Shown here in pieces: positions 51,744 through 61,843 of a stretch of DNA of 64,000 nucleotides (its first letter is position 1; every line of letters starts with the position of its first letter). This DNA is from Virgibacillus sp. NKC19-16. GTDB taxonomy: Bacteria > Bacillota > Bacilli > Bacillales > Amphibacillaceae. Under the pieces are notes generated by a model. The model did no database searches. It was not told where the DNA came from and saw nothing but the letters and a program-made list of their open reading frames with translations. Location of the stretch: contig NZ_CP074373.1 in the NCBI RefSeq assembly GCF_021560035.1, positions 2,724,001 to 2,788,000 of the forward strand, in the 5' to 3' direction. The position numbers and the translations under genes are program-made.

Positions 51744-53204
51744 TTACACCCATCTTGTTGTAATAACTTTCTTCCGTGTATAGAAATTAAGTCCATCTTT
51801 GCCGTTAGCATGTAGATCCCCATAGAAGGAATCCTTCCATCCAGAGAATGGGAAGAACGCCATTGGTGCGGGTACACCTATATTTACGCCAAGCATCCCT
51901 GCATCAATGGTTTCACGGAATTGGCGTACGCTTCCACCATCTTTCGTGAAGATACATGCGCCATTTGCAAATGGGGATTTATTCGTTATTTCAACAGCGG
52001 CATCAAGATCACTCACTCGGACAATGGATAATACAGGTGCGAAAATTTCGTCCTGCCAAATTTTCATTTCTGTCGTTACATTGTCAAAAATAGTTGGTCC
52101 TACAAAATAACCTTCACGTTGCGCATCTTTATCCGTACGTCCGTCACGAATAAGGGTTGCACCTTCTTTTTCCCCGGTTTCAATATACTGAAGCGTCCGA
52201 TCTTTATGATTTTCACGGATAACTGGCCCCAGGAATACACCATCATCTAGACCATTTCCAATGGTAACTTCATTTGCTTTTTGCGTAAGCTGTTCAATGA
52301 ATTCATCTGCCACAGAATCTTCTACAGCTACTACAGAAGCTGCCATACAGCGCTCTCCTGCAGAACCAAACGCGGCATTTAAAATTTGCGTCGTTGCATT
52401 GTCTAAATTTGCATCACCCAATACAATGGAATGGTTTTTCGCTCCGGCAAGTGCTTGCACACGTTTCAGATTATCTGTTCCCCTTTTATAAACATATTCC
52501 GCAACCGGCTGGGAACCAACAAATGAAATAGCAGCAACATCTTTATGATCAAGCAGGCCATTTACAACGTCATGCGCACCATGAACAATATTGAATACAC
52601 CATTTGGCAATCCCGCCTCTTCAAGTAGTTCTGCAAGACGGTTTGCAAGCAACGGTGTACGTTCGGATGGTTTTAGCACGAATGTATTACCCGTTACAAT
52701 CGCCATCGGAAACATCCAAGCAGGAACCATCATTGGAAAATTAAATGGTGTAATACCGCCGACAACCCCAATTGGATAGTTGTAAACGCCCGATTCAAGT
52801 CCATTAGCAATGGATGGAAATTGTTCTCCCATCATTAATGATGGCGCTCCTGCTGCAAATTCAACGTTTTCAATACCACGTTGTACTTCCCCTTGCGCTT
52901 CTTTCAGGTTCTTTCCGTTTTCGATTGTTACAATTTCAGCCAGTTCATCCGAATTATCTACGAGTAATTGTTGATACTTAAATAAAATACGTGCACGTTT
53001 TGGTACAGGAACCTCTTTCCATGTTTGAAATGCTTCAGCAGCTACTTTTACTGCATTTTCTACATCTTCATCACTAGAGATAGGCACATGTGCGATAGCT
53101 TCTCCTGTTGCCGGGTTATATACGGCTTCTGTTTTATCCGCTTTTGCTTCAACCCATTCTCCACCTACATAATTTTGAAGTGTTTTTACTTTTGTTTGAC
53201 TCAT
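51744..53204 (-). CDS. mmsA: CoA-acylating methylmalonate/malonate-semialdehyde dehydrogenase
   Basis: A 486-residue aldehyde dehydrogenase of the MmsA/IolA type. The nucleophilic Cys286 is in SAGERCMA, and the family-specific features are [10 protein letters not shown] near the start, [13 protein letters not shown] and the C-terminal [20 protein letters not shown]. It converts malonate or methylmalonate semialdehyde to acetyl-CoA or propionyl-CoA with NAD and CoA. It follows the iron alcohol dehydrogenase and a GntP permease, which together suggest 3-hydroxypropionate or 3-hydroxyisobutyrate use. ATAATAGGAGG precedes the ATG at 53204. Confidence 0.93.
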   Translation of the reverse strand: MSQTKVKTLQNYVGGEWVEAKADKTEAVYNPATGEAIAHVPISSDEDVENAVKVAAEAFQTWKEVPVPKRARILFKYQQLLVDNSDELAEIVTIENGKNLKEAQGEVQRGIENVEFAAGAPSLMMGEQFPSIANGLESGVYNYPIGVVGGITPFNFPMMVPAWMFPMAIVTGNTFVLKPSERTPLLANRLAELLEEAGLPNGVFNIVHGAHDVVNGLLDHKDVAAISFVGSQPVAEYVYKRGTDNLKRVQALAGAKNHSIVLGDANLDNATTQILNAAFGSAGERCMAASVVAVEDSVADEFIEQLTQKANEVTIGNGLDDGVFLGPVIRENHKDRTLQYIETGEKEGATLIRDGRTDKDAQREGYFVGPTIFDNVTTEMKIWQDEIFAPVLSIVRVSDLDAAVEITNKSPFANGACIFTKDGGSVRQFRETIDAGMLGVNIGVPAPMAFFPFSGWKDSFYGDLHANGKDGLNFYTRKKVITTRWV

Positions 53205-53273
53205 TAATAAAACCTCCTATTATAATTAAACACTAGTTTACTAGTTTTCCTATTTCAAATTATTAAATTTGAT

Positions 53274-54626
53274 TTAGAAAATAGAATATAAGAATACTGC
53301 TAATAACAGTACAATAGACGGAACAACAACGCTTACCATAAAAATAGGTGCATAGGCTCTTTTATGCGTTTCGCCACAAATAGCACGTACTGTCGTAACT
53401 ACGTATCCATTATGCGGAAGTGAATCGATACCACCAGAAGCTAACGCAGAAACACGGTGCATATCACCTGTGTCTAATCCCTGCCCCATATAAATGGGTG
53501 CCAGAATTGGTAACGCAATTCCTAATCCTCCAGAAGCTGATCCTGTAATACCACAAACAACCGTTACACCCACTGCCAACCCTAGTAAAGGCGGGCCAGG
53601 AATACTCACGACTGCATCCACCACGCTATCAAAAGCTGATACTTGCGCAGCAACACTACCAAAACCAACTACAGCACATGTATTTGCAAGTGCTACTAAC
53701 GAATTCTGGGTACCTGTTGCAAGAGCTTCCCAAAATTCTTTAAGATATTTATTCATTAATATACATGCTAAGAAAATCCCAGTTGTCAGTGCGATCAACA
53801 AGGAAGCAGTAGGATTGATAAACATCGACAAGATATTTAACAAGCCAATAACAATGATAAGCGGTAAAAACGCTAAGAAAACATTCGGTAAATCTTTAAC
53901 AGGTTCCGGATGTTGATCTTCCTGATCCTCAGCTGCCAAACCCGAAGCCGATTCTTCCTCTGCTTGCGAAGAGGCATTCGGAAGAGAAAATGTTTCTCCT
54001 CTTTCAGACGCTTTTCTTACCATTCTTCCAAGCCACAATCCCCCGGCGACCATAATTAGAAATGCACTAAGAACACCGATAAATCCACCAGCTGTAGGTG
54101 TTGTTCCAAAGAATTCAGTCGGAATGATATTTTGAATTTCCGGAGAACCCGGTGCAGTCATTGTAAAAGATATTGACCCAAATACTAAAGCAGCAGGGAT
54201 AAATCGATGCGGTAAATTAGCTGCACGGAACAATGAGAGGGCTATTGGATATACCGCAAATCCAACAACGAATAAACTCACCCCTCCATAGGTCATAACT
54301 GCAGCTGCTGCCACAACTGCAAATACTGCTCGTTTTGTTCCTAATGTACGTTTAATCCATTGTGCAATACTCTCAGCAGATTTTGTTTCCTGCATGATTT
54401 TCCCAAAAATAGCTCCAAGTAAAAAGACTAGAAACCATGAAGCAAAGTAATCCGTAAAACCTGTCATATAATCATCCATAAGGGCAGTTCCTAAATTCAA
54501 ACCACCCGTCACAGCAACTACAATTGAAATAATAAGTGCTGCAATAATAATATTTATACCTTTCATGGTTAGATAAACAAGTAACACTAGAGATGCAATT
54601 AATCCAATCATGCCCAATATATCCAT
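53274..54626 (-). CDS. GntP family permease
   Basis: A 450-residue membrane protein with 11-12 hydrophobic segments. VMTYGGVSLFVVGFAVYP, SFTMTAPGSPEIQNIIP and CGITGSASGGLGIALPI identify the GntP family. A charged cytoplasmic loop (residues 215-245, rich in Ser and Glu) lies in the middle. It probably imports the hydroxy acid that the iron alcohol dehydrogenase oxidises. It resembles the permease at 24392 in the same three motifs but is clearly diverged. It lies 18 bp after the dehydrogenase gene. Confidence 0.9.
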   Translation of the reverse strand: MDILGMIGLIASLVLLVYLTMKGINIIIAALIISIVVAVTGGLNLGTALMDDYMTGFTDYFASWFLVFLLGAIFGKIMQETKSAESIAQWIKRTLGTKRAVFAVVAAAAVMTYGGVSLFVVGFAVYPIALSLFRAANLPHRFIPAALVFGSISFTMTAPGSPEIQNIIPTEFFGTTPTAGGFIGVLSAFLIMVAGGLWLGRMVRKASERGETFSLPNASSQAEEESASGLAAEDQEDQHPEPVKDLPNVFLAFLPLIIVIGLLNILSMFINPTASLLIALTTGIFLACILMNKYLKEFWEALATGTQNSLVALANTCAVVGFGSVAAQVSAFDSVVDAVVSIPGPPLLGLAVGVTVVCGITGSASGGLGIALPILAPIYMGQGLDTGDMHRVSALASGGIDSLPHNGYVVTTVRAICGETHKRAYAPIFMVSVVVPSIVLLLAVFLYSIF

Positions 54627-54644
54627 GAAACTAACCCCCTGTCC

Positions 54645-55847
54645 CTATCTCACTTTACTCTCTGTGGTGAACTCATACGCATAACAAATATGATAGAGTT
54701 CTTCAATTTCCATTTGTGTCGGGACTCGCGGATTATTTGCCGGGCTCCCACTTGCTAAAGCATCTGCAGACATCTTACCGGCAGCGGTCTCAAATTCCTG
54801 TTTATCGATACCCCATCCACTAAGATTGGGAATATTTAAATTTAAACAGAGCTTTTTCACAGAAGAAACAGCTAGATCAGCAGCATCTTCGTCCGTATAA
54901 TTTATAGCCTCTGGTGAAAAGATTCCCCCTAAATCTGCTAAACGGCTAATAGAAGCTTCCTTACTAAATTCTAATACTGCCGGTAAAAGCATTGCATTTG
55001 AATACCCATGAGGAACATGAAATAATGCACCAATCGGTCTAGACATCCCATGCACTAAACACACCGAGGAATTTGAAAAAGCAATACCAGCCTGTAAAGA
55101 ACCTAAGGCCATTGCTTCTCTTGCATTGACGTTTTCTCCATCTTCATAGGCTGTCATGATATTCTCAGTAATTAATTTCATCGCAGAAAGCGCAAACATA
55201 TCTGTCATCGGATGAGACTGTTTAGAAATATAACCTTCAATTGCGTGACTTAGTGCATCTACCCCTGTTGCTGCGGTTACATGTTTTGGAGATGACATTG
55301 TCAGTAATGGATCAACAATAGCGACAACTGGCATAAATACTGGCTGTTTTATCATCATTTTGACATCATTTGATGTATTTGCGATGATCGTCGCATCTGT
55401 TGCTTCCGAACCAGTTCCTGCAGTCGTTGGGATTGCAATATGTGGAACTGGATCTACATCAGCTAATTTTTTTGCACCCATATAATCCCCGATATAACCT
55501 CCGTTTGTAGCAAGGACAGCGATTGCTTTTGCTGTATCAATACAGCTTCCGCCACCAAGAGAAATCACTATATCGCATTGTTCCTTTTTGAATATTTCCA
55601 AAGCCTCCGCAACATAAATATCGGTTGGCTCAGATTCAACTCCTAAATAAACTGTGCTATCAACGCTCTCTTTAGATAAAAATCCACGGCAATCGCTTAC
55701 ATTTCCAAGGTCATCCATTACCTTATCACTAATAATAAGTGCCTTTTTTCCTTTTGCTGCCGATTCTTCCCCCACTTTCTCAAATGCATGACGACCATAA
55801 TTAATCGTCTGTGGCATTCGCAGAACAGCATAATCTTCCATTTTCAT
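54645..55847 (-). CDS. Iron-containing alcohol dehydrogenase (hydroxy acid oxidising?)
   Basis: A 400-residue group III alcohol dehydrogenase. The NAD motif SLGGGSCIDTAKA and metal ligands can be seen: Asp and His in GVDALSHAIEG, and the two His in CLVHGMSRPIGALFHVPHG. Such enzymes oxidise 4-hydroxybutyrate, 3-hydroxypropionate, 1,3-propanediol and similar compounds. It is the first gene after a sigma-54 promoter and is followed by a GntP permease and MmsA, suggesting hydroxyacid to semialdehyde to acyl-CoA. AAAGGGGTG precedes the ATG at 55847. Confidence 0.92.
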   Translation of the reverse strand: MKMEDYAVLRMPQTINYGRHAFEKVGEESAAKGKKALIISDKVMDDLGNVSDCRGFLSKESVDSTVYLGVESEPTDIYVAEALEIFKKEQCDIVISLGGGSCIDTAKAIAVLATNGGYIGDYMGAKKLADVDPVPHIAIPTTAGTGSEATDATIIANTSNDVKMMIKQPVFMPVVAIVDPLLTMSSPKHVTAATGVDALSHAIEGYISKQSHPMTDMFALSAMKLITENIMTAYEDGENVNAREAMALGSLQAGIAFSNSSVCLVHGMSRPIGALFHVPHGYSNAMLLPAVLEFSKEASISRLADLGGIFSPEAINYTDEDAADLAVSSVKKLCLNLNIPNLSGWGIDKQEFETAAGKMSADALASGSPANNPRVPTQMEIEELYHICYAYEFTTESKVR

Positions 55848-55880
55848 TTACACCCCTTTTTATGTCTTCATCACTACATA

Positions 55881-55896
55881 TGCAAAAACCATGCCA
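55881..55896 (-). promoter_or_regulatory. Sigma-54 (SigL) promoter
   Basis: On the minus strand TGGCATGGTTTTTGCA gives GG at -24 and GC at -12 with the required 10-base gap, matching TGGCACG-N4-TTGCW. It lies 34 bp before the iron alcohol dehydrogenase start. Confidence 0.88.
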
Positions 55897-55933
55897 ATTC
55901 CAAAATCTCATTTAAACAACTCTTTAAAATGAT

Positions 55934-55995
55934 ATTGTGTATATTAATCACTACGATTTGTGTATATTGTAGTGAATTCGCTACAATTATTGTAG
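55934..55995. promoter_or_regulatory. Upstream activating sequences for the sigma-54 promoter
   Basis: ATTGTGTATATT (55934-55945) is repeated as TTGTGTATATTGTAGTG (55958-55974). CACTAC and GTAGTG arms flank 55949-55974, and a perfect 15-bp palindrome CTACAAT-T-ATTGTAG occupies 55981-55995, overlapping the end of the activator gene. They lie 40-115 bp upstream of the promoter, the usual place for enhancer binding. Confidence 0.65.
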
Positions 55996-57792
55996 TTTAT
56001 ATTTTTTAAGTTTCTGATATAAAGTGGTTCGATGAATACCAAGCTTTTCTGCAGCTTTTGACTTATTGCCCTCCGTACTTTTTAATATCCGTTTAATCAG
56101 TACCTTTTCTCTTTCATTCCCTAGACTTTTCTCCTGTTTGATCAGTGTCGTTTGTTCATTGTGCGGTGCTTTTTTCATAATCTCTTTATCTATCATAACT
56201 TCAGGTAAATGGTGGGTATCAATGGTAGCCCCATCCACTAACACAACAAGCTTTTCAATTGTATTCATAAGTTCCCTTATATTGCCATGCCAATGATAGT
56301 GTACAAATTTTGACATTGCCTCTGGAGTTATTGATTTTACCGGCATTTGATACGCCGTACAGATAGCGTATAAATAATTTGAGACCAGCGGTGGAATGTC
56401 TTCTGTGCGCTCACGAAGCGGTAATATTGGCAACTCGATAACATTTATTCGATAAAAAAGATCTTCACGAAAGTCCCCCGCCTTCACCATCTCTTTCAGA
56501 TTACGATTAGTAGCCGCAATAATCCTCGTATTAATTTCGTATTTCTCAATACCTCCTACACGTTCAAATTCCTTTTCTTGTAAAATCCGCAATAACTTTG
56601 TCTGCATCATAAGAGGCATTTCTGCAATTTCATCTAAGAACAATGTTCCATTTTGAGCCAATTCAAATTTACCCGGCTTTCCACCCTTTTTTGCTCCAGT
56701 AAAAGCACCTTCTGCATACCCAAATAATTCGGACTCAAATAAGTTCTCAGGAATAGCACCACAGTTTACACTGATAAAAGGCCCTGTGGATAACGCACTT
56801 AAATGATGAATACCCTTTGCATACATTTCCTTACCAGTACCGCTCTCACCTGTTATTAAAACGGTTGCATTTGTTTTTGCAATTTTTCTTGCTATACGCT
56901 TTGTAGTAGAGGTACTCTCACTGACACCAATAATCTGATCCAACGTCATTTTTCTGCTTTCCCTTCTTTTTTTAGGAAGAGATTGCTGTTCTTGTTTATT
57001 AGGAATCGTATTTTCCTGGAATCTTTCATAGATTCGGTACAATTCTGTAACACCCTCAAAAATGACCATACCAATTGCCCCGATAACTCTATCATTTTTC
57101 CAAATCGGAATACGATGTACAACCATTGCCTGCCCCTGAATATACTGTACTACTCCTCGCTCGGGCAACCCCGTTTTTACAGTATTATTTAAATTCGTGT
57201 TGTCAATTACTTCTTCCACATGACTTCCCACAGCCACTTTTTTGTCAATTCCTGTAAAGCGACTATATGCTTCATTAAATTCTCTTATGATACCTGTTTC
57301 ATCAACAACCGCAACACCTTCATATGCACTTTCTAGAATGACATTCAAGCTCTCAGCTGTATGTTCAAGTTCTTTGATATACCAGGAAAGCCCTTTCAAG
57401 ATTTCGTTTCTTGATATAATACCTACTAATCTATTCTGATCATCGATGACGGCGAAAAATTTAAACGACAAAGAGTAAATATCTAACAAGGAATCACTCG
57501 AACGAACAATAAAAAAGTTTTCTTCTGAGATACTTGTTACTACAGACTTTTCCTCATTTCCATGTAGAAAACTATTTATAAGTATGTTAGCCGTCACCAT
57601 TCCTACCGGTTTCATCCCTTCACCCACAACCGGAAGGCAGTCTATATCTGTTTTGTCTAACACTTGTGCTGCTTCTTTTAACGTTTTATCTATTTGAATA
57701 GACGTAGGATTAGGGATCATCCACCTCTCTATCCTGAGCGTTTCTTCTCTCTCTAACATTTTATCTGAACTTTGGATGAAATCCTGGATCAT
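55987..57792 (-). CDS. Sigma-54-dependent transcriptional activator with CBS and PAS domains
   Basis: A 601-residue enhancer-binding protein. A CBS pair covers about residues 25-140 (WMIPNPTSIQIDKTLKEAAQ and the VIDDQNRLVGIISRNEIL strand), a PAS domain about 145-250, an AAA+ domain about 285-520 with Walker A GESGTGKE (315-322) and the sigma-54 contact loop GAFTGA (362-367), and a Fis-type helix-turn-helix at about 558-601 (KSKAAEKLGIHRTTLYQKLK). The CBS pair may sense adenosine nucleotides and the PAS domain a small ligand. It should drive the sigma-54 promoter 90 bp downstream. AGGAGGTAAGCC precedes the ATG at 57792. Confidence 0.95.
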   Translation of the reverse strand: MIQDFIQSSDKMLEREETLRIERWMIPNPTSIQIDKTLKEAAQVLDKTDIDCLPVVGEGMKPVGMVTANILINSFLHGNEEKSVVTSISEENFFIVRSSDSLLDIYSLSFKFFAVIDDQNRLVGIISRNEILKGLSWYIKELEHTAESLNVILESAYEGVAVVDETGIIREFNEAYSRFTGIDKKVAVGSHVEEVIDNTNLNNTVKTGLPERGVVQYIQGQAMVVHRIPIWKNDRVIGAIGMVIFEGVTELYRIYERFQENTIPNKQEQQSLPKKRRESRKMTLDQIIGVSESTSTTKRIARKIAKTNATVLITGESGTGKEMYAKGIHHLSALSTGPFISVNCGAIPENLFESELFGYAEGAFTGAKKGGKPGKFELAQNGTLFLDEIAEMPLMMQTKLLRILQEKEFERVGGIEKYEINTRIIAATNRNLKEMVKAGDFREDLFYRINVIELPILPLRERTEDIPPLVSNYLYAICTAYQMPVKSITPEAMSKFVHYHWHGNIRELMNTIEKLVVLVDGATIDTHHLPEVMIDKEIMKKAPHNEQTTLIKQEKSLGNEREKVLIKRILKSTEGNKSKAAEKLGIHRTTLYQKLKKYKLQ

Positions 57793-58319
57793 TTGGCTTA
57801 CCTCCTGTATAGATGGTAATATCTTTAGTATTTATAATAACATGAATTTGGAATATGATTTGGAGGTATAAAAAATGAGCGTTAAAACGTGCCCGCTGAT
57901 AGAGTAATATGCGAATGACTCCTTCTTTAATTCACATCAAAAACATAAAATAAACTACATTACCAGGTGTACCTGTTTGTCGAAGTTATCGGGTACTAGT
58001 ATTATTAATTTAATACTGTTAGCAATGCTTTTCAATTAAACAATTGCAGTTAGTAATCTTAAAGACACTATCTTTACAACTACTATCGAAATAATTTTAT
58101 ACTTTGGGGTGAAAACTTTCAAAAACTAATTTCATTTTACATAACAAACCCATGCCACTTTTCTCTAATTCAATTCGATTGTATGAGTGACAAGAATATA
58201 TTTTCTAACTATGAAAGGCTTCAACTAGCCACCTGCTTAAGAAATTATGACTTTTAAGCGATTGTTTCAACCTAAGATCTAGGTGGATCACTATATTATG
58301 AATAGATCTCACCCAAAGC
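57793..58319. other. Gene-free region with a degenerate repeat
   Basis: No gene found. A plus-strand TTGGAGGTATAAAAA followed by ATG at 57875 opens only 10 codons before a stop, possibly the relic of a lost divergent gene. The stretch 58072-58205 is the second copy of the repeat described at 9108-9241. A 13-base sequence GGTTGAAACAATC at about 9270 recurs here inverted near 58262. Confidence 0.6.
58072..58205. repeat. Degenerate dispersed repeat, copy B
   Basis: CTTTGGGGTGAAAACTTT, CCATGCCACTTTTCTC and ATTCGATTGTATGAG align with the copy at 9108-9241. Confidence 0.5.
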
Positions 58320-59774
58320 TTATATTAACCCTATAAACCTCCACCATGTCGAAGCTACAAGGATAGTTGCAAGCATCGTAATCACTGTTGCATAAAGACC
58401 CGGTTTTAAAAAATCACGCTGTGCGATCAATCCAGTACTATGGACGATTAAATTAGGCATCGTTTCAACTACCATCATAAATCCATACAAACTTGTCAGT
58501 CCTGCTGTAAATGCCATCCCTAATGGATCGATATTTGCGTTTGCCGCGACACTTATTGTTATGGGGATCAACGTCACCACAGCAGCCGGAACATTGGATA
58601 TCATCTTGTGAAATATTTGGGTTAGTAGGATTACGATAATTGCTGCAAGCAACGGGTACTGAACTATGGATAAAAACCAGTCCACACTTAAATATTCACT
58701 AAGGGTTGTTACTGCACCTGAATCCACCAAGGCATAGCCCATGGACAATGTGACACTTAGAAGCAGAACGGTATTAAAATTAATTTTAACGACATTTTCC
58801 CAATTAGCACAGCCTACACCCGGCAATGTCATAATTACTGCACCAATCAATGCAGGTACACTCGGATGCATTCCGTGTAATGGCTGACTTACCCATAGAC
58901 CAACAATAATTAGCAGGATAATTAAACATCGCCATTCCTGTTGATCCATTGATCCCAACTCATCCAATTTCGTTTTCATTTCCTTTTTTACCATAGGAAA
59001 AGATTGTTCTTCTTTTCGTAACGGATAAAATTTGATCAATAAAATCCAGATAGCTGGAATGAGAATGAGCCATAAAGGAAATGTATACAGAAACCATTGA
59101 AAATACGTTATTTCGATATCTGCAAATTGGTAGAGAAGTTCTACCGTTAAAATGTTTCCCACTGCTGCTGTCATAATTGCGGTCCCACTAATATTCCCGC
59201 CAAAAGCAACACCGAGCATAATCATTTTTCGCAGATTGCTTCCTGGTTTTGCTTCTACTGTTTCTACGATCATGGATGAAATTGGCAACATTAGCGTGGC
59301 ACGAACAGCCGATGAGGGAATAAAAAAAGCCTGGATTTGCTGGACTATTATTAAACTGCCCAGCAGTCCATTTGCATGGCCTCCCCATTTTTTTAAAATG
59401 AAATAACTGATCCTTTTTACAAGAGCAGTTTCATTAACCGCCCTTGCTATCATCATACCGGCGATGACAAGATGGGTAGCAGGAGATGCAAAACCACTGA
59501 ACACCACATCTGGCTCAGCTAAATTAAATAGTAGCATCATGATTAATATCAAAAGTGCTGTTAATCCCATCGGAAATGGTTCCAAAGCCCATAAAATAAC
59601 CCCAAAACTAACAATTGCTGTCATTAATTTGGCAGATTGCGAAAATGTATCAGGTAGTCCAAAATACAATAACAAGAATATGGCAATTGCAATTAAAATG
59701 CTAACTATTCTTTGTATATTTTCCCTGTTGGTAAAATAAACGTTGCTATTCTGTTTGCTCACGTAGGGTTTCAT
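58320..59774 (-). CDS. DASS family anion:sodium symporter
   Basis: A 484-residue divalent anion:sodium symporter (SLC13-like) with about 12 membrane segments. The two hairpin motifs are partly recognisable (PSSAVRATLMLPISSMIV and the later SNVPAAVVTLIPI). DASS proteins carry dicarboxylates such as succinate, malate or tartrate, or sulfate. GAAAGGTAGTAAG precedes the ATG at 59774. It lies after the TRAP operon on the same strand, separated by a terminator at 59823-59851. The substrate is unknown; an organic acid is likely from context. Confidence 0.85.
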   Translation of the reverse strand: MKPYVSKQNSNVYFTNRENIQRIVSILIAIAIFLLLYFGLPDTFSQSAKLMTAIVSFGVILWALEPFPMGLTALLILIMMLLFNLAEPDVVFSGFASPATHLVIAGMMIARAVNETALVKRISYFILKKWGGHANGLLGSLIIVQQIQAFFIPSSAVRATLMLPISSMIVETVEAKPGSNLRKMIMLGVAFGGNISGTAIMTAAVGNILTVELLYQFADIEITYFQWFLYTFPLWLILIPAIWILLIKFYPLRKEEQSFPMVKKEMKTKLDELGSMDQQEWRCLIILLIIVGLWVSQPLHGMHPSVPALIGAVIMTLPGVGCANWENVVKINFNTVLLLSVTLSMGYALVDSGAVTTLSEYLSVDWFLSIVQYPLLAAIIVILLTQIFHKMISNVPAAVVTLIPITISVAANANIDPLGMAFTAGLTSLYGFMMVVETMPNLIVHSTGLIAQRDFLKPGLYATVITMLATILVASTWWRFIGLI

Positions 59775-59822
59775 TTCTTACTACCTTTCATAATGTACTA
59801 ATAACCTGTATTTTAAAGTAAA

Positions 59823-59851
59823 AGCAGAAAAGAAATTGATTCTTCTCTGCT
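59823..59851 (-). terminator. Rho-independent terminator of the TRAP operon
   Basis: AGCAGAAAAGAA pairs with TTCTTCTCTGCT around a 5-base loop, with a TTTT tract on the minus strand. It starts within the TRAP stop codon region. Confidence 0.75.
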
Positions 59852-61838
59852 AATTAGCTGCTGAATTTATGGAAGTTATTTTATTACTTCTTCTTTTAAT
59901 TATCTGGAATACAACTATCACTGCCAGCAAACTAAAACCAATGAGATCCGATAAAAGGCCTGGTATTACTAAAACTATTGCACTTGCCACTGAGATTACC
60001 CTTAAAGGCCAATTCATTTCTTCCAGGAGATATCCTTCAAATCCAGCACCAAGAGCAATAATCCCGAGGGCTGCTGTAATCGCTATGAAAATCGCTCCTC
60101 CGACACCGGTTCCTTGCATAAGCAACTCTGGTGAATATACAAACACATAAGGAACAAGAATTCCTGCAGCGGCAAGTTTCAATGAAATAAACCCGGTTCT
60201 GTTCGGCTCACCACCCGCTATACCTGCACCTGCAAATGCAGCAAGTGCTACAGGAGGAGTCAGGTTAGCTAAAATACCAAAATAGAAAACAAACATATGT
60301 GCCACAAATGGCTCAACTCCAAATTCGACCAAAGCCGGTGCAGCCATCGATGAAGTGATAATATACGTAGGTATTGATGGAAGACCCATTCCTAAAATGA
60401 TGGAAGCAAACATTGTAACAAATAAGGTCAACAATAAAATATCGTTACCCAGTACCAGAATAGCTGAAGTCATTTTTAGACCAAAGCCAGTCAATGATGC
60501 CACCCCGACAATAATCCCTACCATAGCACAAGCCATTGCCACACCAAGCACATTGCGTGTACCATCTTCAAGTGCCTGAATTATCCCTTTGACATTCATC
60601 CTGGTTGTAGCCCTAAACATAGAAACAATTACTGTCGAAATAATCGCCCATGCTGCAGCATAAATTGGTGTAAATCCACCAAATAGCATATAGATAAGAA
60701 TGAACAGTGGAATGAGTAAATGACCCCGTTCTTTCATAACCATTTTCATACTTGGAAGCTCTTCTTTGGATAACCCTCTTAGCCCATGTCTTTTAGCACG
60801 TAAATGAACAACTGTAATGACACCCAGATAATATAAAATCGCGGGAATAATTGCTGCGATAGCGATTTGTATATACGGCATCCCTAATGTCTCAGCCATT
60901 ATAAATGCTGTTGCTCCCATGACTGGCGGAAGAACCTGACCACCAACAGATGCAGCTGCTTCTACAGCACCGGAGAAATTTTTAGAATATCCGGTTCTTT
61001 TCATTAATGGGATGGTGAATGACCCCGTTGTAACTACATTAGCAATCGCAGAACCGTTAATCGAACCAAGAAACCCACTTGAAATAACAGAAACTTTTGC
61101 CGGCCCTCCGGCGGTATGGCCGGAAATAGCCATTGCTGAATCATTAAATAATTGTCCCATACCCGTCCGGTTTAAAAAAGCACCGAATAATACAAACAAG
61201 AAAATATAAGTAGCAGAAACACCTATGGCAGTTCCAAATATCCCTTCTGTAGTCAAATACAAATGGGTCACAATAGCTTCAACATCATAACCACGATGTG
61301 CGACAATCCTTGGAAGGTATGGACCTAAATAAGCATAAAGCAAGAACAAGGAACTAAGTATTGTCAATCCTGTTCCAACTACCCTGCGCCCACCTTCAAG
61401 GACAAGAATAACCATAAGTAAACTGAAAATAATATCATTTGTACTTGGTAAACCAGCTCTATTCACAATTCCCATGTAATCTACAAAAATATAGACAATG
61501 GTTGCAACTGATAATAGAGCCAGTAAGAAGTCAATCATTGACGCACGCTGTTGCGGTGCATTTTTTCGAGATGGATACAATAAAAAGACAAGCACCAAAA
61601 TTACACCAGTATGTAATGCTCGATGCTGCAGTGTAACTAAAGGCCCTGTAAAAGAAGTAATAAGGTGGAATAGTGCCAGACCAACAGATATTAAAGTAAT
61701 CAGCCTGGCCATCCACGGTATGTTCAAATTTCGGAATCTCGACTCCGAGTCATATTTTTCAACAAGCTTGCGTTGTTCTTCCCCGGTAAGTTGTTCTTCT
61801 TCAGTAAGTTCTTCTGTCTTTTTAAGTGAATTACTCAC
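59850..61838 (-). CDS. TRAP transporter fused permease (TAXI type)
   Basis: About 662 residues with many hydrophobic segments: a fused small (DctQ-like) and large (DctM-like) TRAP permease. DctM-type signatures are NVVTTGSFTIPLMKRTGYSK, GGQVLPPVMGATAF and ILGMGLPSIPTYII. It moves an organic acid inward using the sodium or proton gradient, with the substrate delivered by the TAXI protein at 62379. The GTG at 61838 is chosen: AAGGAGGG lies about 10 bases upstream, and the frame starting at 61886 would overlap the DUF1850 gene. Confidence 0.93.
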   Translation of the reverse strand: MSNSLKKTEELTEEEQLTGEEQRKLVEKYDSESRFRNLNIPWMARLITLISVGLALFHLITSFTGPLVTLQHRALHTGVILVLVFLLYPSRKNAPQQRASMIDFLLALLSVATIVYIFVDYMGIVNRAGLPSTNDIIFSLLMVILVLEGGRRVVGTGLTILSSLFLLYAYLGPYLPRIVAHRGYDVEAIVTHLYLTTEGIFGTAIGVSATYIFLFVLFGAFLNRTGMGQLFNDSAMAISGHTAGGPAKVSVISSGFLGSINGSAIANVVTTGSFTIPLMKRTGYSKNFSGAVEAAASVGGQVLPPVMGATAFIMAETLGMPYIQIAIAAIIPAILYYLGVITVVHLRAKRHGLRGLSKEELPSMKMVMKERGHLLIPLFILIYMLFGGFTPIYAAAWAIISTVIVSMFRATTRMNVKGIIQALEDGTRNVLGVAMACAMVGIIVGVASLTGFGLKMTSAILVLGNDILLLTLFVTMFASIILGMGLPSIPTYIITSSMAAPALVEFGVEPFVAHMFVFYFGILANLTPPVALAAFAGAGIAGGEPNRTGFISLKLAAAGILVPYVFVYSPELLMQGTGVGGAIFIAITAALGIIALGAGFEGYLLEEMNWPLRVISVASAIVLVIPGLLSDLIGFSLLAVIVVFQIIKRRSNKITSINSAAN

Positions 61839-61843
61839 GTGGC

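Noticed and set aside
53230-53252. ACTAGT-containing repeat before mmsA as a fifth TetR operator
   Set aside because: It has the ACTAGT word twice but lacks the ACATACC/GGTATGT arms of the other sites.
57875-57907. Tiny plus-strand gene with a good GGAGG site
   Set aside because: It stops after 10 codons; at most a relic of a lost gene.
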